A DNA stretch of 13,015 bases from Sediminibacterium sp. (GCA_030832695.1 JAURIP010000018.1:1-13015); one strand, 5' to 3'; positions 1 through 7,033 are shown, counted from the first letter of the stretch. Made by a program: numbers and translations. Notes: generated by a model not told the origin, from the sequence alone.

Positions 1-439
1 ACATGCCCTCAAATGGATCCACTAAGTTGCCAAAATTCGCATCACTGATATCAATAGCCAAAGCATTGATTGTAAAATCTCTTCTATTTTGATCGTCTTC
101 AATAGTACCCACGGTTACACTTGGCTTACGACTATCCCTTGAATAACTTTCCTTGCGGGCACCTACAAATTCAACTTCCACATCGGAAAATTTAATATGC
201 GCGGTACCAAAAGTTTTAAAAAGTGCAACAGGCGGCTTTGGATTAAAATGCTTGGCTACTTCAGTTGCTAATTGCATGCCATCGCCCAAACAAACAATAT
301 CAATGTCCTTGGTGGGCCGATCTAAAATTTTATCCCGCACAAAACCACCCACCGCAAATGCTTGCGTATTTAGGGATGCTGCTGCCTTAGCAACCACCTT
401 GAAAAGGGCTATTTCTTTATCTGTAAAATGGATCGCCAT
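1..439 (-). CDS. cca: CCA-adding tRNA nucleotidyltransferase / poly(A) polymerase-type head domain, N-terminal part (runs off left edge)
   Basis: This is the first 146 codons of a class II CCA-adding enzyme, which builds or repairs the 3' CCA end of tRNAs from CTP and ATP. The head-domain signatures are in order: GGFVRD at residues 31-36 (nucleotide-binding loop), the two metal-binding aspartates of DID at 45-47, an acidic VEVEF strand at 87-91, and RRDFTINALA at 119-128. The ATG at 437-439 was chosen because the GGFVRD motif then sits about 30 residues in, as is usual. It lies 13 nt after the stop of the upstream glycosyltransferase gene, so it should share that transcript. No clear Shine-Dalgarno is seen, which is common in Bacteroidota. 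The C-terminal tRNA-binding part, and any HD domain, lie outside the window. Family assignment is firm; the CCA versus poly(A) polymerase distinction rests on the missing part and on the phylum, where the CCA enzyme is expected. Confidence 0.9.
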   Translation of the reverse strand, partial: MAIHFTDKEIALFKVVAKAAASLNTQAFAVGGFVRDKILDRPTKDIDIVCLGDGMQLATEVAKHFNPKPPVALFKTFGTAHIKFSDVEVEFVGARKESYSRDSRKPSVTVGTIEDDQNRRDFTINALAIDISDANFGNLVDPFEGM

Positions 440-452
440 GGATGCAAAAGTA

Positions 453-1457
453 CTAATGTTGTTCCACTTGTAACAATGGGGCTATTAATTGGTCCATTTT
501 AATTGTTTTGGCGCAATCGAAGTGTTTTAAGGGACATTGCTTTTTACCATGTATACCACAAGGACGGCAAGTGAGTGCCTCATTCGTTTGAACAACGAAT
601 GAATGATCAGATAAAGGCCCAAAGCCAAAATTGGGTAAGGTAGAACAATATACTGCTACCACTGGCGCATTCACCGCTGAAGCAAAATGCATGGGTGCGG
701 AATCGTTCACATAATTGAGTACGGCTTTTTTTTGTAAAGCTGCGGAAGCTAAAAAACTTAATCGGCCTGCTAAATTCACCACCGACCTGCGATTTATTTT
801 TTGCAAAATTTGGTCACACAATAATTTATCACCTGGCCCACCAATTAAATAGATAGATCCCTTAAACGGAACTTCATTAATCAAGTCCACCCATTTTTCT
901 AATGAAAATTGTTTTGTAAACCAAACCGATGCGGGCGCAATACACAAATAAGGTAATTGCTGATAACTACTTACTGCTAATTCATCAGAGGAAGTAGGAT
1001 ATAATTTAGGCATGGCCACTTTCGTCATAAATAAGGAACTTAATAACTGATGATTCCGATCAATTTCATGTTGCCCTTTTTCCGAAAACTGATGCACCAC
1101 CGCATGTGTAAATAAAAAGGAAAATGGATTTTTATCAAAGCCTATTTTAATTTTTGCTTTTGAAAATGCGGTCCATGCCCCAGTGGCTGCGAATCTTTGC
1201 GCGTTCAACACCACATCGTATTGAATGGATCTAATTTTAAAAAGCAGCCCCACCCAGTTTTGGTATTTGTTATTTTTTTTATCCCAAACAAGCACTTGAT
1301 TCAAAAAAGGATGCGCTTGAAATAAGGATTCATTGCCTTTTCTAACCAACATATCAATCATTACTTCCGGAAATTGTTGATGCAAGTTTTCTATCAACGA
1401 TGTTGCCAATACAACATCACCAATAAAAGCAGTTTGAATCACCAATATTTTTTTCAT
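453..1457 (-). CDS. Glycosyltransferase family 9 protein, ADP-heptose:LPS heptosyltransferase type
   Basis: This 334-residue protein is probably a peripheral inner-membrane/cytoplasmic glycosyltransferase (GT-B fold) that adds a heptose-like sugar to the lipopolysaccharide core from a nucleotide-sugar donor. The N-terminus reads KKILVIQTAFIGDVVLAT, the typical first Rossmann strand with the conserved Asp (D14) after the glycine. The central APASVWFTKQFSLEKW block (174-189) matches the donor-site strand and the Lys-containing loop of the family. GGPGD is at 206-210, NDSAPMHFASA (251-261) is the signature near the donor pocket, and the Cys-rich tail CRPCGIHGKKQCPL (297-310) is typical of WaaF-like members. 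Length is normal. The start is the ATG followed by AAAAAAATA. The gene sits 40 bp after the tsaC-like gene and 13 bp before cca. The acceptor and exact sugar cannot be read from sequence, so no waa symbol is given. Confidence 0.88.
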   Translation of the reverse strand: MKKILVIQTAFIGDVVLATSLIENLHQQFPEVMIDMLVRKGNESLFQAHPFLNQVLVWDKKNNKYQNWVGLLFKIRSIQYDVVLNAQRFAATGAWTAFSKAKIKIGFDKNPFSFLFTHAVVHQFSEKGQHEIDRNHQLLSSLFMTKVAMPKLYPTSSDELAVSSYQQLPYLCIAPASVWFTKQFSLEKWVDLINEVPFKGSIYLIGGPGDKLLCDQILQKINRRSVVNLAGRLSFLASAALQKKAVLNYVNDSAPMHFASAVNAPVVAVYCSTLPNFGFGPLSDHSFVVQTNEALTCRPCGIHGKKQCPLKHFDCAKTIKMDQLIAPLLQVEQH

Positions 1458-1497
1458 GAAGTGAATTTAATATAATAAAACGAATACGAACATAAAG

Positions 1498-2070
1498 CTA
1501 TGCACGAATAATAACTAGATTACCTTGGGCATCCCACTTCACAATGGCGGAAGGTTGTTTAATTTCATCGTCATCTTGTTTGTATTTTACAACATAATCT
1601 ACCCCTTCGATAATTTCAAGCGAAATATCATTAAAACACATTGGTGTCGGATAACCTGATATATTAGCGGATGTACTTACAATGGGTTTCCCAAATTCTT
1701 TAATTAAAGTTTTACAAAAAGGGTCCTTGCAAATACGAATCGCAACAGAACCATCTTCCCCTATTAAATTGGAAGCTACATTTTTTGCCTTTGGATAAAT
1801 CACGGTCGTTGGTTTATGTATGCCTTTTATGTAATCAAAAATTTGAAATGATTGATCTTCCACATAATTCAATAATTCAGTTTCATCTTCCAATAAAACA
1901 ATCATGGCCTTGCTTTCAATTCGATTTTTTAAAGTGAAAATTTTACTAACCGATGCTTCGTTCGTGGCATCACAACCAATTCCCCAAACCGTATCTGTGG
2001 GATATAATAGTATACCCCCATTTTCAAGTATGGTCAAGCAAGCTTTAATATCTGCATGGTTTTGAAACAT
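1498..2070 (-). CDS. tsaC: L-threonylcarbamoyladenylate synthase (Sua5/YciO/YrdC family)
   Basis: This 190-residue cytoplasmic enzyme forms threonylcarbamoyl-AMP from threonine, bicarbonate and ATP. That is the first step of the t6A37 modification on ANN-decoding tRNAs; the TsaBDE-type proteins that finish it are not in this window. Visible signatures are PTDTVWGIGCDA (24-35), the basic KNR...SK cluster (48-54) that binds ATP phosphates, KPTTVIYP (86-93), SVAIRI (108-113), STSANISG (132-139) and PSAIV (173-177). Its length fits the short TsaC/YrdC form without the extra C-terminal Sua5 domain. YciO-like paralogues are the main alternative; the intact KxR...SxN pattern favours the true synthase. 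It is the first gene of the leftward tsaC-glycosyltransferase-cca run. A TAAGTTTG box lies about 53 nt upstream. Confidence 0.92.
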   Translation of the reverse strand: MFQNHADIKACLTILENGGILLYPTDTVWGIGCDATNEASVSKIFTLKNRIESKAMIVLLEDETELLNYVEDQSFQIFDYIKGIHKPTTVIYPKAKNVASNLIGEDGSVAIRICKDPFCKTLIKEFGKPIVSTSANISGYPTPMCFNDISLEIIEGVDYVVKYKQDDDEIKQPSAIVKWDAQGNLVIIRA

Positions 2071-2122
2071 GCTGCAATTTAAACAATACCAATAATAAAA
2101 AGTTATTCTTTAATGTGTAAAA

Positions 2123-2130
2123 CAAACTTA
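2123..2130 (-). promoter_or_regulatory. Candidate Bacteroidota -7 box (TAAGTTTG) for the leftward tsaC run
   Basis: Read on the minus strand this is TAAGTTTG, an exact match to the Bacteroidota -7 consensus TAnnTTTG. It lies about 53 nt upstream of the tsaC ATG in the divergent gap with dapD. No convincing -33 TTTG is seen at the usual distance, so confidence is moderate. Confidence 0.42.
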
Positions 2131-2151
2131 TTAAAATAGTGAGCTAGCGTG

Positions 2152-2159
2152 TATTTTTG
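2152..2159 (+). promoter_or_regulatory. Candidate Bacteroidota -7 box (TATTTTTG) for dapD
   Basis: TATTTTTG matches TAnnTTTG exactly and ends 16 nt before the dapD ATG at 2176. Transcription would start around 2164-2166, giving a very short leader. This also makes the in-frame TTG at 2167 an unlikely start. A clear -33 element is missing. Confidence 0.45.
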
Positions 2160-2175
2160 TTAAAATTTGAAAATC

Positions 2176-2988
2176 ATGGAAATTAGAGACACGATTAATG
2201 AGGTTTGGAATGACCGCAGTTTATTGAAACAGGAAGCGTATAGTAATGCTATAAAATTAGTGATTGAGGAAGTGGATAAAGGGCGTTTAAGAGTCGCTGA
2301 GCCACAAGGAGATACCTGGGTAGTGAATGAATGGGTAAAGCAAGCTATTCTTATGTATTTTGCGATACAACCTATGCAAACTTGGGAATTAGCGCCATTC
2401 GAGTTCCATGATAAAATGTTACTTAAATCTAATTACTCAGCATTAGGGGTAAGGGCTGTGCCACATGCAGTAGCAAGATATGGTGCCTATTTGGCTAAAA
2501 ATGTAGTTTTAATGCCAAGTTATGTGAATATTGGCGCCTTTGTAGATGAAGGCACCATGGTGGATACTTGGGCAACTGTAGGAAGTTGTGCTCAAATTGG
2601 TAAAGGTGTGCACTTAAGTGGTGGCGTGGGTATTGGAGGAGTTTTAGAACCTTTACAAGCGAGTCCTGTCATTATTGAAGATGGCTGTTTTATAGGGAGT
2701 AGATGTATCGTAGTAGAAGGGGTACATTTAGAAAAAGAAGTGGTTTTGGGGGCTAATGTGGTTTTAACCCAGAGCACTAAAATAATCGATGTAAGTGGTG
2801 CAAACCCAATTGAATATAAGGGCCGCGTTCCAGCGCGTAGTGTGGTAATACCAGGATCCTATCGTAAAACATTCCCAGCGGGTGATTACCAAGTGAGCTG
2901 TGCATTAATTATTGGGCAGAGAAAGCCAAGTACCGATTTAAAAACAAGCTTGAATGACGCCTTGCGTGATTTTAATGTAGCTGTTTAA
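2176..2988 (+). CDS. dapD: 2,3,4,5-tetrahydropyridine-2,6-dicarboxylate N-succinyltransferase
   Basis: DapD transfers succinyl from succinyl-CoA to tetrahydrodipicolinate, the committed step of the succinylase branch to meso-diaminopimelate and lysine, feeding peptidoglycan. The protein has 270 residues from this start (E. coli DapD is about 274). After an N-terminal helical domain, the left-handed beta-helix is built from hexapeptide repeats between about residues 110 and 200. Highly conserved stretches include VPHAVARYGAYLAKNVVLMP (95-114), YVNIGAFVDEGTMVDTWAT (116-134), VGSCAQIGKGVHLSGGVGIG (135-154) and VLEPLQASPVIIEDG (156-170). The end KTSLNDALRD (256-265) is also typical. The frame opens with TTG at 2167, but ATG at 2176 is preferred because it gives the family-typical MEIRDTIN start and fits the promoter position. 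No lysine-pathway neighbours are present, so it appears to be transcribed alone. Confidence 0.96.
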   Translation: MEIRDTINEVWNDRSLLKQEAYSNAIKLVIEEVDKGRLRVAEPQGDTWVVNEWVKQAILMYFAIQPMQTWELAPFEFHDKMLLKSNYSALGVRAVPHAVARYGAYLAKNVVLMPSYVNIGAFVDEGTMVDTWATVGSCAQIGKGVHLSGGVGIGGVLEPLQASPVIIEDGCFIGSRCIVVEGVHLEKEVVLGANVVLTQSTKIIDVSGANPIEYKGRVPARSVVIPGSYRKTFPAGDYQVSCALIIGQRKPSTDLKTSLNDALRDFNVAV

Positions 2989-3026
2989 TGGTAGGTGTTT
3001 ATTTAAAAAATTTGGGGCGACCAGAA

Positions 3027-3045
3027 CGAATCCCGACCACCCCGA
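3027..3045 (+). other. tRNA 3'-end-like fragment (tRNA-Asp-like T-loop and acceptor strand, no tRNA body)
   Basis: CGAATCCCGACCACCCCGA reads like the last part of a tRNA. CGAAT matches T-loop positions 56-60, followed by exactly 12 bases (CCCGA plus CCACCCC) that would fill the 3' T-stem and 3' acceptor strand. Next comes G at the discriminator position, which is the base used by tRNA-Asp. The bases before it are AA instead of the required TT at 54-55. The 60 bases upstream contain no T-stem partner, anticodon arm or D arm, so there is no functional tRNA. It may be a remnant of a tRNA gene or attachment site, or a coincidence. My memory of Bacteroidota tRNA-Asp ends is approximate. Confidence 0.35.
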
Positions 3046-3067
3046 TTATCCTTCCCCCAAAGGATAA
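3046..3067 (+). terminator. Perfect 8-bp hairpin, possible dapD transcription end or processing site
   Basis: TTATCCTT and AAGGATAA form a perfect 8-bp stem around the six-base loop CCCCCA. TTTGGGG at 3011-3017 could instead pair with CCCCAAA at 3055-3061, opening this hairpin. There is no U-tract after the stem on either strand (AAAAC follows on the plus strand), so it is not a standard intrinsic terminator. It lies 57 bp after the dapD stop and right after the tRNA-like fragment. Confidence 0.35.
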
Positions 3068-3298
3068 AAAACTTTAATATTAAATATTTTATTAATTTAT
3101 TAATTATATTTATTTATTATAATTCAAATATGAATGAATAATTTAAATTATTAATAATATTAATTAAACTAAGTAGTGAAATTTTATTTTATTAAATAAT
3201 ATAATATTAAACAATTAATTACACATTAATAATTTATATAATTTAAAAAAATAGAATAGAAATTAACTATTTATCGTAGTTTTTATTATTTTCAGTCA

Positions 3299-4753
3299 AT
3301 GAAACCTACCATTCTACTACCTCTTTTCTTATTACTTTATGGTGTAAATGTTGCCTTTAGTCAAAATCAAAAAACTAAAAGCACCATAAATGAGACAGAA
3401 TCCTCATTATTAAACATCATTTCTAAGGATACCATCAACCCAATTCAAATTAAATTAGATGGGGAAGTTTTCAAATTTGGCCTCAGTCCTTTAAGTAACT
3501 CAACCATCTCCTTATTAAAAAATAAAAAAGATATATATATCCAACCCCTTGGAACCGGCAAGTTATACCAAGTTAAAAAGGAACAAGAAGGCAATTATCA
3601 CTTAGAAAGAATCGATTCCACCTATTTTAATGGCGCCAACTTTAACGCAATTAACTTTTTCATGAACGATACCTTATTCCAATATGGAGGTGACGGCTAT
3701 TGGCATATCAGAGGATATATTACTTATTTCAGTCATAAAACGCACGAGTGGGAATTATACAATGCCAACAGATTGGTCATTGCTTTTGAAGATGCAAACA
3801 ACAATCTAGTCTACAATATAGATAGAAATAAAAGAAACCTTTTTATCTCAAATTCATTTTCACAAATTGATTTCCCTGCCTCTTTAAATGTAGAAAGCAT
3901 TGATAGTGTTTACCAATTTAATATACAAAGTCGTATATGGACAACGCTTGGTAAAACTAACCCGCTATTAAAAGAAATCATTGAAAATAAAGGTGCCCTC
4001 CATTACCAAATGAACGAATATAGTATTATTCAAAATAAACTCGAATTGATTTGGGCTGACTTTGAAAATAATACTTTTGGAAAATTTAAGGGACGCGCTA
4101 ATAGTGAATTTAAAGAAAACTGGTTAAGCATTTATTCAAATAATACCAAATACAACAGCTTACAATTTTTTTTAGGAAACACATTTTATTTACTCAAAAT
4201 TGATGAAGAAAATAAATTAACCTATTCCTCATTTATAATTTCAAAGGAGTCTTTTAATTTAATTAATCAACAGCCCATCTATATTCCTACAAATAAATTT
4301 GTACAACTATTATCACATCCTATTAATGACATCAGCTTATATATCATTTTAGGATTAATTACAATTGCCATCGCCATCTATTGGTTAAAAAAACGAAATA
4401 CAAAAAATGTATTGCATAAAGAAGTATCGCATATTTTAAACAATCATTTTTTTGAATCTTTAACAGTGATTGAGAAAGAATTAATTGAAGTGCTATACGA
4501 AAATCATTTAAAGGGTTCATTGATTTCAACCAAACTGATTAATAAAATAATTGGGGTACAAAATAAGGATACCATGACCCAAAATAAAAACAGAAGTGAC
4601 TACTTCTTAAAAATAAATCAAAAATTCAAATTTGCGACCCACAAAGAATTACCCTTAATTATAAAAACAAGGGATGAATTAGATAAGCGTCAATTTAATT
4701 ACGGATTGCAAGAAACTTATTTGAGCGAATTGGCTATTTTAATAAAGAAATAA
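3299..4753 (+). CDS. Uncharacterised exported, single-pass membrane protein with C-terminal winged-helix-like domain
   Basis: I do not recognise a named family. The 484-residue protein has a clear signal peptide (residues 1-21, cut near AFS-QN) and then a beta-rich exported region of about 320 residues. The block YGGDGYWHIRGYITYFSHKT (129-148) and HEWEL (149-153) resemble one kelch/galactose-oxidase-type blade. One membrane helix follows at about 346-362 (YIILGLITIAIAIYWLKKR), with a positive flank that places the C-terminus in the cytoplasm. The cytoplasmic tail (370-484) has three predicted helices and a segment LIIKTRDELDKRQFNYGL (453-470) that looks like the wing of a winged-helix fold. 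A membrane-bound one-component sensor/regulator would fit, but that is inference. The gene is very AT-rich, sits alone behind a roughly 9 % GC leader, and is convergent with the luxE-like gene. Confidence 0.8.
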   Translation: MKPTILLPLFLLLYGVNVAFSQNQKTKSTINETESSLLNIISKDTINPIQIKLDGEVFKFGLSPLSNSTISLLKNKKDIYIQPLGTGKLYQVKKEQEGNYHLERIDSTYFNGANFNAINFFMNDTLFQYGGDGYWHIRGYITYFSHKTHEWELYNANRLVIAFEDANNNLVYNIDRNKRNLFISNSFSQIDFPASLNVESIDSVYQFNIQSRIWTTLGKTNPLLKEIIENKGALHYQMNEYSIIQNKLELIWADFENNTFGKFKGRANSEFKENWLSIYSNNTKYNSLQFFLGNTFYLLKIDEENKLTYSSFIISKESFNLINQQPIYIPTNKFVQLLSHPINDISLYIILGLITIAIAIYWLKKRNTKNVLHKEVSHILNNHFFESLTVIEKELIEVLYENHLKGSLISTKLINKIIGVQNKDTMTQNKNRSDYFLKINQKFKFATHKELPLIIKTRDELDKRQFNYGLQETYLSELAILIKK

Positions 4754-4802
4754 TGCAGTTATAGGATAGGATGCCTGAATTTAATATTGCATTTAATGAT
4801 GA

Positions 4803-5804
4803 CTATACCACCATTAAACTACAACCTCGACGATCACTGGCATCCACCCTCCCTAACACCTGAAAACTTCCGTCTTCATTAATTTCACCCAAATCCTGCG
4901 TTGCAATAAATGAGCAACTATATATATTGGCTAGGTCAATAATATGTAACACCCCCCTTCCAACACTTTTTAACAAACTTGGGTCATCCTCATCACTCAC
5001 CAATACCTTCATCCATGGAGGGCAGGTAAATACGCCATCGCCATGCGAATACGCCTGACTTAATAATTCAGTCATCCCATACTCTGAATTGATTTTTTGC
5101 ACACCTAATTGTGTTGCTAATAAATGATGTAGTTCCGTTTTTGTCAGTTCTTGTTTTCGCCCTTTCATCCCACCTGTTTCAATGATTATTGTATTATTTA
5201 GTTGCTGCGGAAAAGCAGCGCTAAAATCAATTAATGCAAAACTGACACCCATCAACCAAATTTTTTGATTTTGAAGCTCTAATTTTTTTAACAGCTTATC
5301 TAATGAAGCAAAGTCATCCAAATAAAAACCGCTATCAGGATGATTGGATTGCTCAATGAGCTCGTTCACCATATAAACCAAGGAAGAATGTTTACGTTCT
5401 AAATAAGAAGGCAGTAAACCAATCACACAGTAATCAGTAGGCGCGCCGTAAAATAATTGAAAGCATTGTAAAAAACTTTGTTCATAAATAGCCGTATTAC
5501 TTACCCAATGTTTGCTCACCACATCCTGTGTAGTACCGCTACTTTCAAATAAAGTGTTGGGCTGATCTCCTACAAAAACGTCATGAGTCTTAAAAAAGGA
5601 AATAGGCAGAAATGGAATTTTGTTCATCTCTTCCGGCATCTCTTCGTCTTTCACCATTAAAGTCACCCATTCCTTATATACTGGATTATGCTGTAACTGC
5701 CATTGAAACACCTTTCTACATGCAGGTATAAACTGCTCATTGGTTAAGCTCCATAAACTTTCAATAGCAATAGGTGGTTGTAACAAAATGACTAATTTGG
5801 TCAT
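4803..5804 (-). CDS. LuxE-type acyl-protein synthetase / acyltransferase
   Basis: This 333-residue protein belongs to the LuxE branch of the adenylate-forming enzymes, which activate a carboxylic acid as acyl-AMP and pass it to a cysteine. Visible features are IPFLPISFFKTH (63-74), the phosphate-binding loop FESSGTT (86-92), ETGGMKG (209-215), SEYGMTE (240-246, adenine/ribose-binding type motif), ATQDLGEI (301-308) and a C-terminal RRGCSL. Its Cys328 is placed like the acyl-accepting cysteine near the end of Vibrio LuxE. No luxC-like reductase, luciferase or acyl carrier protein gene is nearby, so the acid and the acyl acceptor are unknown and bioluminescence is not implied. An in-frame TTG at 5831 exists, but ATG at 5804 is preferred. 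A -7-like box abuts this ATG, so a start slightly further in is also possible. It stands alone, convergent with the previous gene and divergent from the peptidase. Confidence 0.85.
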   Translation of the reverse strand: MTKLVILLQPPIAIESLWSLTNEQFIPACRKVFQWQLQHNPVYKEWVTLMVKDEEMPEEMNKIPFLPISFFKTHDVFVGDQPNTLFESSGTTQDVVSKHWVSNTAIYEQSFLQCFQLFYGAPTDYCVIGLLPSYLERKHSSLVYMVNELIEQSNHPDSGFYLDDFASLDKLLKKLELQNQKIWLMGVSFALIDFSAAFPQQLNNTIIIETGGMKGRKQELTKTELHHLLATQLGVQKINSEYGMTELLSQAYSHGDGVFTCPPWMKVLVSDEDDPSLLKSVGRGVLHIIDLANIYSCSFIATQDLGEINEDGSFQVLGRVDASDRRGCSLMVV

Positions 5805-5806
5805 AG

Positions 5807-5814
5807 CAAAAATA
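5807..5814 (-). promoter_or_regulatory. Candidate -7 box (TATTTTTG) touching the luxE-like start
   Basis: On the minus strand TATTTTTG matches TAnnTTTG exactly and ends two bases before the ATG at 5804. A TTTG lies 14 nt further upstream, which is shorter than the usual spacing. If it is real, transcription begins at or just inside the annotated start, giving leaderless translation or use of a later start codon such as the TTG at codon 7. Confidence 0.35.
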
Positions 5815-5905
5815 GAATAATAAAGCCACAAAATGACGCCTAGTAGCTAATGAAAGGATATCGTAATTAGTAGTATATTGCAAGGGTAAAATTTAAATAT
5901 TTTTT

Positions 5906-7033
5906 ATGGCAAAAGCGACATCAAAAAAGGGCAATACCCCAGCAAAAAAGGAATTAATTAATCCTACCTCCTATGCATTCTTAAAAACATATATCAATAA
6001 CGCTTCCCCTGTTGGTTTTGAAACCAGTGGACAAAAGTTATGGTTGGACTATATTAAAAAATATGTTGACACTACATTTACAGATGCTTATGGTACGGCC
6101 GTTGGTGTCATTAATCCGGACGCCCCTTTTAAAGTGGTGATAGAAGCCCATGCCGATGAAATTAGCTGGTTTGTTAATTATATCAACGATCAAGGTTTGA
6201 TCCATTTAAAAAGAAACGGTGGCGTGGATCACCAAATTGCTCCTTCCATGCGTGTTTGGATTCATGGAAAAAAAGGACCCGTTAAAGCAGTATTTGGATG
6301 GCCCGCTATTCATACCAGATTAAGTAACCCAGAGCAAAAGGAACCGCAACCAAAAGTGGATAATTTAACCTTGGATTGTGGTGCAAGATCAAAAAAAGAA
6401 GTTGAAGCCCTTGGTATACATATTGGATCGGTAGTGACTTATGAGGAAGGCTTTGACGAACTCGCCAATAACTTTATTATTGGTCGTGCATTTGATAATC
6501 GCGTTGGTGGTTTTATGATTGCTGAAGTTGCCCGTATATTAAAAGAAAATAAAAAGAAGCTTCCTTTTGGTTTATACATTGTAAACGCTGTCCAAGAAGA
6601 AATTGGCTTACGTGGTGCAGAAATGATAGCACGTCGGATTAAACCAAATATTGCCATCATTACCGATGTAACACACGATACGCATACACCTATGATTAAT
6701 AAAGCCATTGAAGGAGATATTCAATGCGGTAAAGGACCTTCACTTGCCTACGCACCTGCCATTCACAATAAATTATTAGCAATTGTAGAAAATACTGCAA
6801 ACGCAAAAAAAATCCCTGTACAATTTAGAACATTAAGCAGAAGCACGGGTACGGATACAGATAGTTTTGCTTATGCAAATGATGGTTGCCCATCTGTACT
6901 CATTTCCTTACCATTGAGATATATGCATACAACCGTTGAAATGATTCATAAGAAAGATATCGTGGATACGATACAATTAATGTATGAAACATTATTAACC
7001 TTGACGCCGAAGACAAACCTAAGCTACCTATAA
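5906..7033 (+). CDS. M42 family metallopeptidase (glutamyl/deblocking aminopeptidase-like)
   Basis: M42 enzymes are cytoplasmic dinuclear-metal aminopeptidases that form large tetrahedral oligomers and trim short peptides. The metal and catalytic residues are all in place: His82 and Asp84 in AHADEIS (81-87), Asp197 in GRAFDNRVGG (193-202), the catalytic/metal glutamates 231-232 in VQEEIGLRGAE (229-239), Asp254 in ITDVTHDTHTP (252-262) and His341 in YMHTTVEM (339-346). VDNLTLDCGA (151-160) is another family block. The length of 375 is normal, plus an unusual Lys/Ala/Ser-rich tail of about 15 residues at the N-terminus before the conserved start; no other Met could shorten it. It lacks a signal peptide. 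It is the first gene of a three-gene operon and overlaps the next start by one base (TAATG). Its natural substrate may be the product or precursor handled by its two neighbours, but that is inference. Confidence 0.92.
   Translation: MAKATSKKGNTPAKKELINPTSYAFLKTYINNASPVGFETSGQKLWLDYIKKYVDTTFTDAYGTAVGVINPDAPFKVVIEAHADEISWFVNYINDQGLIHLKRNGGVDHQIAPSMRVWIHGKKGPVKAVFGWPAIHTRLSNPEQKEPQPKVDNLTLDCGARSKKEVEALGIHIGSVVTYEEGFDELANNFIIGRAFDNRVGGFMIAEVARILKENKKKLPFGLYIVNAVQEEIGLRGAEMIARRIKPNIAIITDVTHDTHTPMINKAIEGDIQCGKGPSLAYAPAIHNKLLAIVENTANAKKIPVQFRTLSRSTGTDTDSFAYANDGCPSVLISLPLRYMHTTVEMIHKKDIVDTIQLMYETLLTLTPKTNLSYL

Larger units (their letters stand above)
2989..3298. other. 310-bp gene-free region: short GC-rich island, then extremely AT-rich leader
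   Basis: No coding frame is supported here. Bases 3013-3063 form a GC-rich island with a tRNA-end-like fragment and a hairpin (listed separately). From 3071 to 3298 only about 20 of 228 bases are G or C (about 9 %), far below the flanking genes. This part is rich in TTAAT/ATTAAT words and includes the perfect 12-bp palindrome ATTATTAATAAT at 3147-3158, though such palindromes are expected fairly often in AT-only DNA. The last 30 bases before the next gene hold a weak -7-like TAGTTTTT (3277-3284). The stretch may serve as an AT-rich promoter/leader or a protein-binding, intrinsically curved segment; that is inference. Confidence 0.7.

Noticed and set aside
153..473. Plus-strand open frame of 106 codons
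   Set aside because: It lies antisense to the cca head domain, whose motifs are clear on the minus strand, and the product resembles nothing.
2167..2175. TTG start for dapD three codons upstream
   Set aside because: ATG at 2176 gives the expected N-terminus, and the TTG would fall almost at the predicted transcription start.
2592..2777. Minus-strand open frame inside dapD
   Set aside because: It is antisense to the conserved hexapeptide-repeat part of dapD, a common source of spurious frames.
2989..3067. Integrative element border at the tRNA-like fragment
   Set aside because: No integrase, no full tRNA, and the side where an element would lie holds housekeeping genes.
4754..4802. Terminator in the convergent gap before the LuxE-type gene
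   Set aside because: No stem of convincing length and no T-run were found.
4803..5804. Bioluminescence locus
   Set aside because: LuxE-like proteins occur widely outside lux operons, and no luxA, luxB, luxC or luxD-like gene is present.
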